In this document: positions 62,447 through 64,000 of the stretch, in pieces | Layout of the letters: every line of letters starts with the position of its first letter | Position numbering within the stretch: the first letter of the stretch is position 1 | Translations under genes and position numbers: made by a program | Notes under the pieces: model-generated | What the model was told of the DNA's origin: nothing | What the model saw: only the letters and a program-made list of their open reading frames with translations | Database searches by the model: none | NCBI RefSeq assembly: GCF_016860525.1 | Contig: NZ_BNEA01000015.1 | Span: 1,240,001 to 1,304,000, forward strand | Length of the DNA stretch: 64,000 nt | Source of the DNA: Streptomyces rubradiris | GTDB lineage: Bacteria; Actinomycetota; Actinomycetes; Streptomycetales; Streptomycetaceae | Reading direction: 5' to 3'

Positions 62447-63255
62447 GAGGCGATGCGCATCTTGATGTCGTCCGGCGAGAGCGTGCCCTTGGCGGTCACG
62501 TGGTCGCCGGAGGACTCGCCGCGCAGCCGGCGCCCGATCCAGGGCACGAGGAACTCCCGCGCCCAGTGGACGTCGTCGCGGCGGACCTCCAGGGTGCCCC
62601 GGGGCGGCAGCGGCGGCCACGGCTGCTCGGGGTCGGCCGGCACCTCCAGGCCGAGGACCTGTCCGGCCCGCAGCGCCACGCGCGTGTGCCCCTCGGGCGA
62701 CAGGTGCAGGCGGTCGCTGTCCCAGGCCCGGCGGTCCTGCACGGACTTCAGGGACCACAGGTCGAGCACGGGGCAGCCGTAGCGGTCGGCGATGGCCCGG
62801 ACGTGTCCGTTGTACGTGGCGATCTTGCCGCGCAGGTGCTTGAGCAGGGGCACGCCACGGGTGTCGAAGCCGGTCGTCACCATCACCGTGCCGGCGGCCG
62901 CGGTCAGCCGGGCAACGGCCCGCTCGAAGCGCTCGGCCACCTCGTCGGGGTCGGTGCCCGGACGGATGATGTCGTTGCCCCCGGCGCAGAAGGAGACCAG
63001 GTCGGGTGCCAGGTCGACGGCCTGCGGGACCTGGTCGGCCACGATCTGGTCGAGCAGCTTCCCGCGCACGGCGAGGTTGGTGTACTGGAAGTCGCCCTCG
63101 GGACGCCGGTCGGCGAGCAGCACCGCGAACCGGTCGGCCCAGCCCACGAACGCCCCGTCGGGCCCGGGGTCGCCGACGCCCTCGGTGAAGCTGTCCCCCA
63201 CCGCCACGTACGACCCGATCACTGATCTGCTGTCACTCTTCGAATCGTCTGCCAC
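62437..63255 (-). CDS. SGNH/GDSL-type hydrolase, cytosolic
   Basis: The 272-aa protein starts with the GDS motif block SYVAVGDSFTEGVGD (Ser nucleophile). Block II follows as NLAVRGKLLDQIVADQ, then SFCAGGNDII with the oxyanion-hole Asn, and WDSDRLHLSPEGHTRVAL with the D-x-x-H catalytic pair. There is no signal peptide. It would be an esterase or lipase-type enzyme on an unknown ester. The ATG at 63255 matches the family start. Confidence 0.9.
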   Translation of the reverse strand: MADDSKSDSRSVIGSYVAVGDSFTEGVGDPGPDGAFVGWADRFAVLLADRRPEGDFQYTNLAVRGKLLDQIVADQVPQAVDLAPDLVSFCAGGNDIIRPGTDPDEVAERFERAVARLTAAAGTVMVTTGFDTRGVPLLKHLRGKIATYNGHVRAIADRYGCPVLDLWSLKSVQDRRAWDSDRLHLSPEGHTRVALRAGQVLGLEVPADPEQPWPPLPPRGTLEVRRDDVHWAREFLVPWIGRRLRGESSGDHVTAKGTLSPDDIKMRIASVA

Positions 63256-63380
63256 GACGGACCATGATTCACCTTCGGATGTGACCTACGCGACCGTAGG
63301 CAGGGGTTGACTAGCGGTGAGATGAGCCACTCTTAAAGTCTTTGCAATACAGGAATAAAGGCGGCTTGAACCGGTGGGTC

Positions 63381-63416
63381 CGACTTCCCCGACTTCCCCG
63401 ACTTCCCCGACTTCCT
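63381..63416. repeat. Four tandem copies of the 9-bp unit CGACTTCCC
   Basis: Three perfect copies and a fourth (CGACTTCCT) lie directly in line at 63381-63416, between the GH36 gene stop and the SGNH gene. The unit is a multiple of three, and the region is non-coding. It may be part of a decayed terminator or a slippage tract. Confidence 0.9.
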
Positions 63417-63425
63417 CCGGGTGCT

Positions 63426-64000
63426 TCATATGCGGCGCAGCCGGAGAACCGTCGCGTCCAGGTCGCCCTTGAGTCCGGTGCGCAGCCCGTGGTGCAGCAG
63501 GACCGCACCGCGGTGCACTTCGCCCGTTTCGCGGCATTCGTAGGATGCCGACGGGTCGAGTCCGCGCAGCCGCACCGTCGGCACCGGCTCCCCGTAGTGC
63601 TGCGCCTGGAGCCAGGCGAGGACGACGGTCTGCTCGCCCCTGAGGTACTGGACGGCGCTCAGGCCGCCCGTCGGGGGCCGCAGCCGGTACAGCTCGCCGT
63701 GCTGCACGAGCGGCCGGATCTCTTTGTAGAGTTCCACCCACCGCCGGGCCTCGGTCCGTTCCCGCGGGCTCCATCGCGTCAGGTCGCCGCCGACCCCGAG
63801 CACGCCCGCCATGGCGCTGACGAACCGGAAGCGCAGCGAGCTGGCTCGCCCGTTGAGCTGGGTGTTGGGGCTGTCGGTGACCCAGGCCGCCATCACGCGC
63901 GCGGGGTGGAGCTGGGTGAAGCCGTGCTGGATGGCGAGCCGGTCCAGCGGGTCGGTGTTGTCGGAGGTCCACACCTGGTCGGTGCGGCCGAGCATCCCGA
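63426..64000 (-). CDS. Alpha-galactosidase (GH36), C-terminal part, cut by the window edge
   Basis: The visible part matches the C-terminal part of GH36 alpha-galactosidases. It includes GRTDQVWTSDNTDPLDRLAI (the Asp in SDN is the acid/base), QLHPARVMAAWVTDSPNTQL, SLRFRFVSAMAGVLGVGGDL and WSPRERTEARRWVELYKEIR. A beta-sandwich tail ends at 63426. The frame is open to base 64000, so the gene continues outside. It would hydrolyse terminal alpha-galactosides of plant oligosaccharides. Confidence 0.85.
   Translation of the reverse strand, partial: GMLGRTDQVWTSDNTDPLDRLAIQHGFTQLHPARVMAAWVTDSPNTQLNGRASSLRFRFVSAMAGVLGVGGDLTRWSPRERTEARRWVELYKEIRPLVQHGELYRLRPPTGGLSAVQYLRGEQTVVLAWLQAQHYGEPVPTVRLRGLDPSASYECRETGEVHRGAVLLHHGLRTGLKGDLDATVLRLRRI

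Overview
The window is high-GC actinobacterial chromosome, most probably Streptomyces. The signs are strong G/C third-position bias, many GTG starts, a conservon (cvnA-D) operon, Streptomyces-type regulators, and a phage growth limitation (Pgl) locus. It contains two core-like stretches separated by a long accessory region.

Left core-like part (1-14.3 kb). A glutamine-synthetase-like gene is followed by an amidohydrolase, a FluG-like pair. Next come a NUDIX/DUF4916 gene and a GT-B-like gene split by 18 copies of a 7-bp tandem repeat that puts its two halves one frame apart. A convergent NB-ARC/TPR gene follows. A redox-type cluster comes next: MarR regulator with a palindromic operator, quinone oxidoreductase, NmrA-like protein, Rrf2 regulator and DHA2 efflux pump. 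An IS5 transposase remnant is fused to a decayed CocE/NonD hydrolase inside this cluster.

Degenerate accessory part (14.4-22.3 kb). This stretch is mostly broken genes: an SDR, a winged-helix-like protein, the 3' end of a molybdopterin oxidoreductase, a transposase fragment, an ATP-dependent DNA ligase and a phage-type ORF. Among them sits an intact 138-aa gene at 15842-16258 that looks like a complete eukaryotic-type ADF/cofilin, with a good bacterial ribosome binding site and lower G+C than typical genes here. I regard it as the most unexpected feature of the window.

Defence island (22.3-47.5 kb). A complete BREX type 2 (Pgl) operon, pglW-pglX-pglY-pglZ-brxD-brxHI, is transcribed rightward. 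Divergent from it is a 1089-aa HsdM-like N6-adenine methylase. Its catalytic motif IV reads HPPF instead of NPPF, and its C-terminal region carries a HEPN-like Rx4H motif. To the right are an IS5 remnant and a PD-(D/E)XK nuclease-like gene. The island ends with the 3' tail of a tyrosine recombinase abutting tRNA-Pro(GGG), which suggests integration at that tRNA.

Right core-like part (47.6-64 kb). A split transketolase lies behind a MerR/SoxR-type promoter. It is followed by an MFS transporter, a YjbR-like protein, a GNAT enzyme overlapping an XRE-cupin regulator with a large palindromic operator, a LysR regulator, the kbl-tdh threonine catabolic pair, and a GAF gene. Last come the cvnABCD conservon, an MBL-fold hydrolase, an SGNH hydrolase and the C-terminal part of a GH36 alpha-galactosidase cut by the window edge.

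All calls come from reading the sequence and translations by eye. No database search was run, and family names rest on recognised motifs and remembered family architecture.
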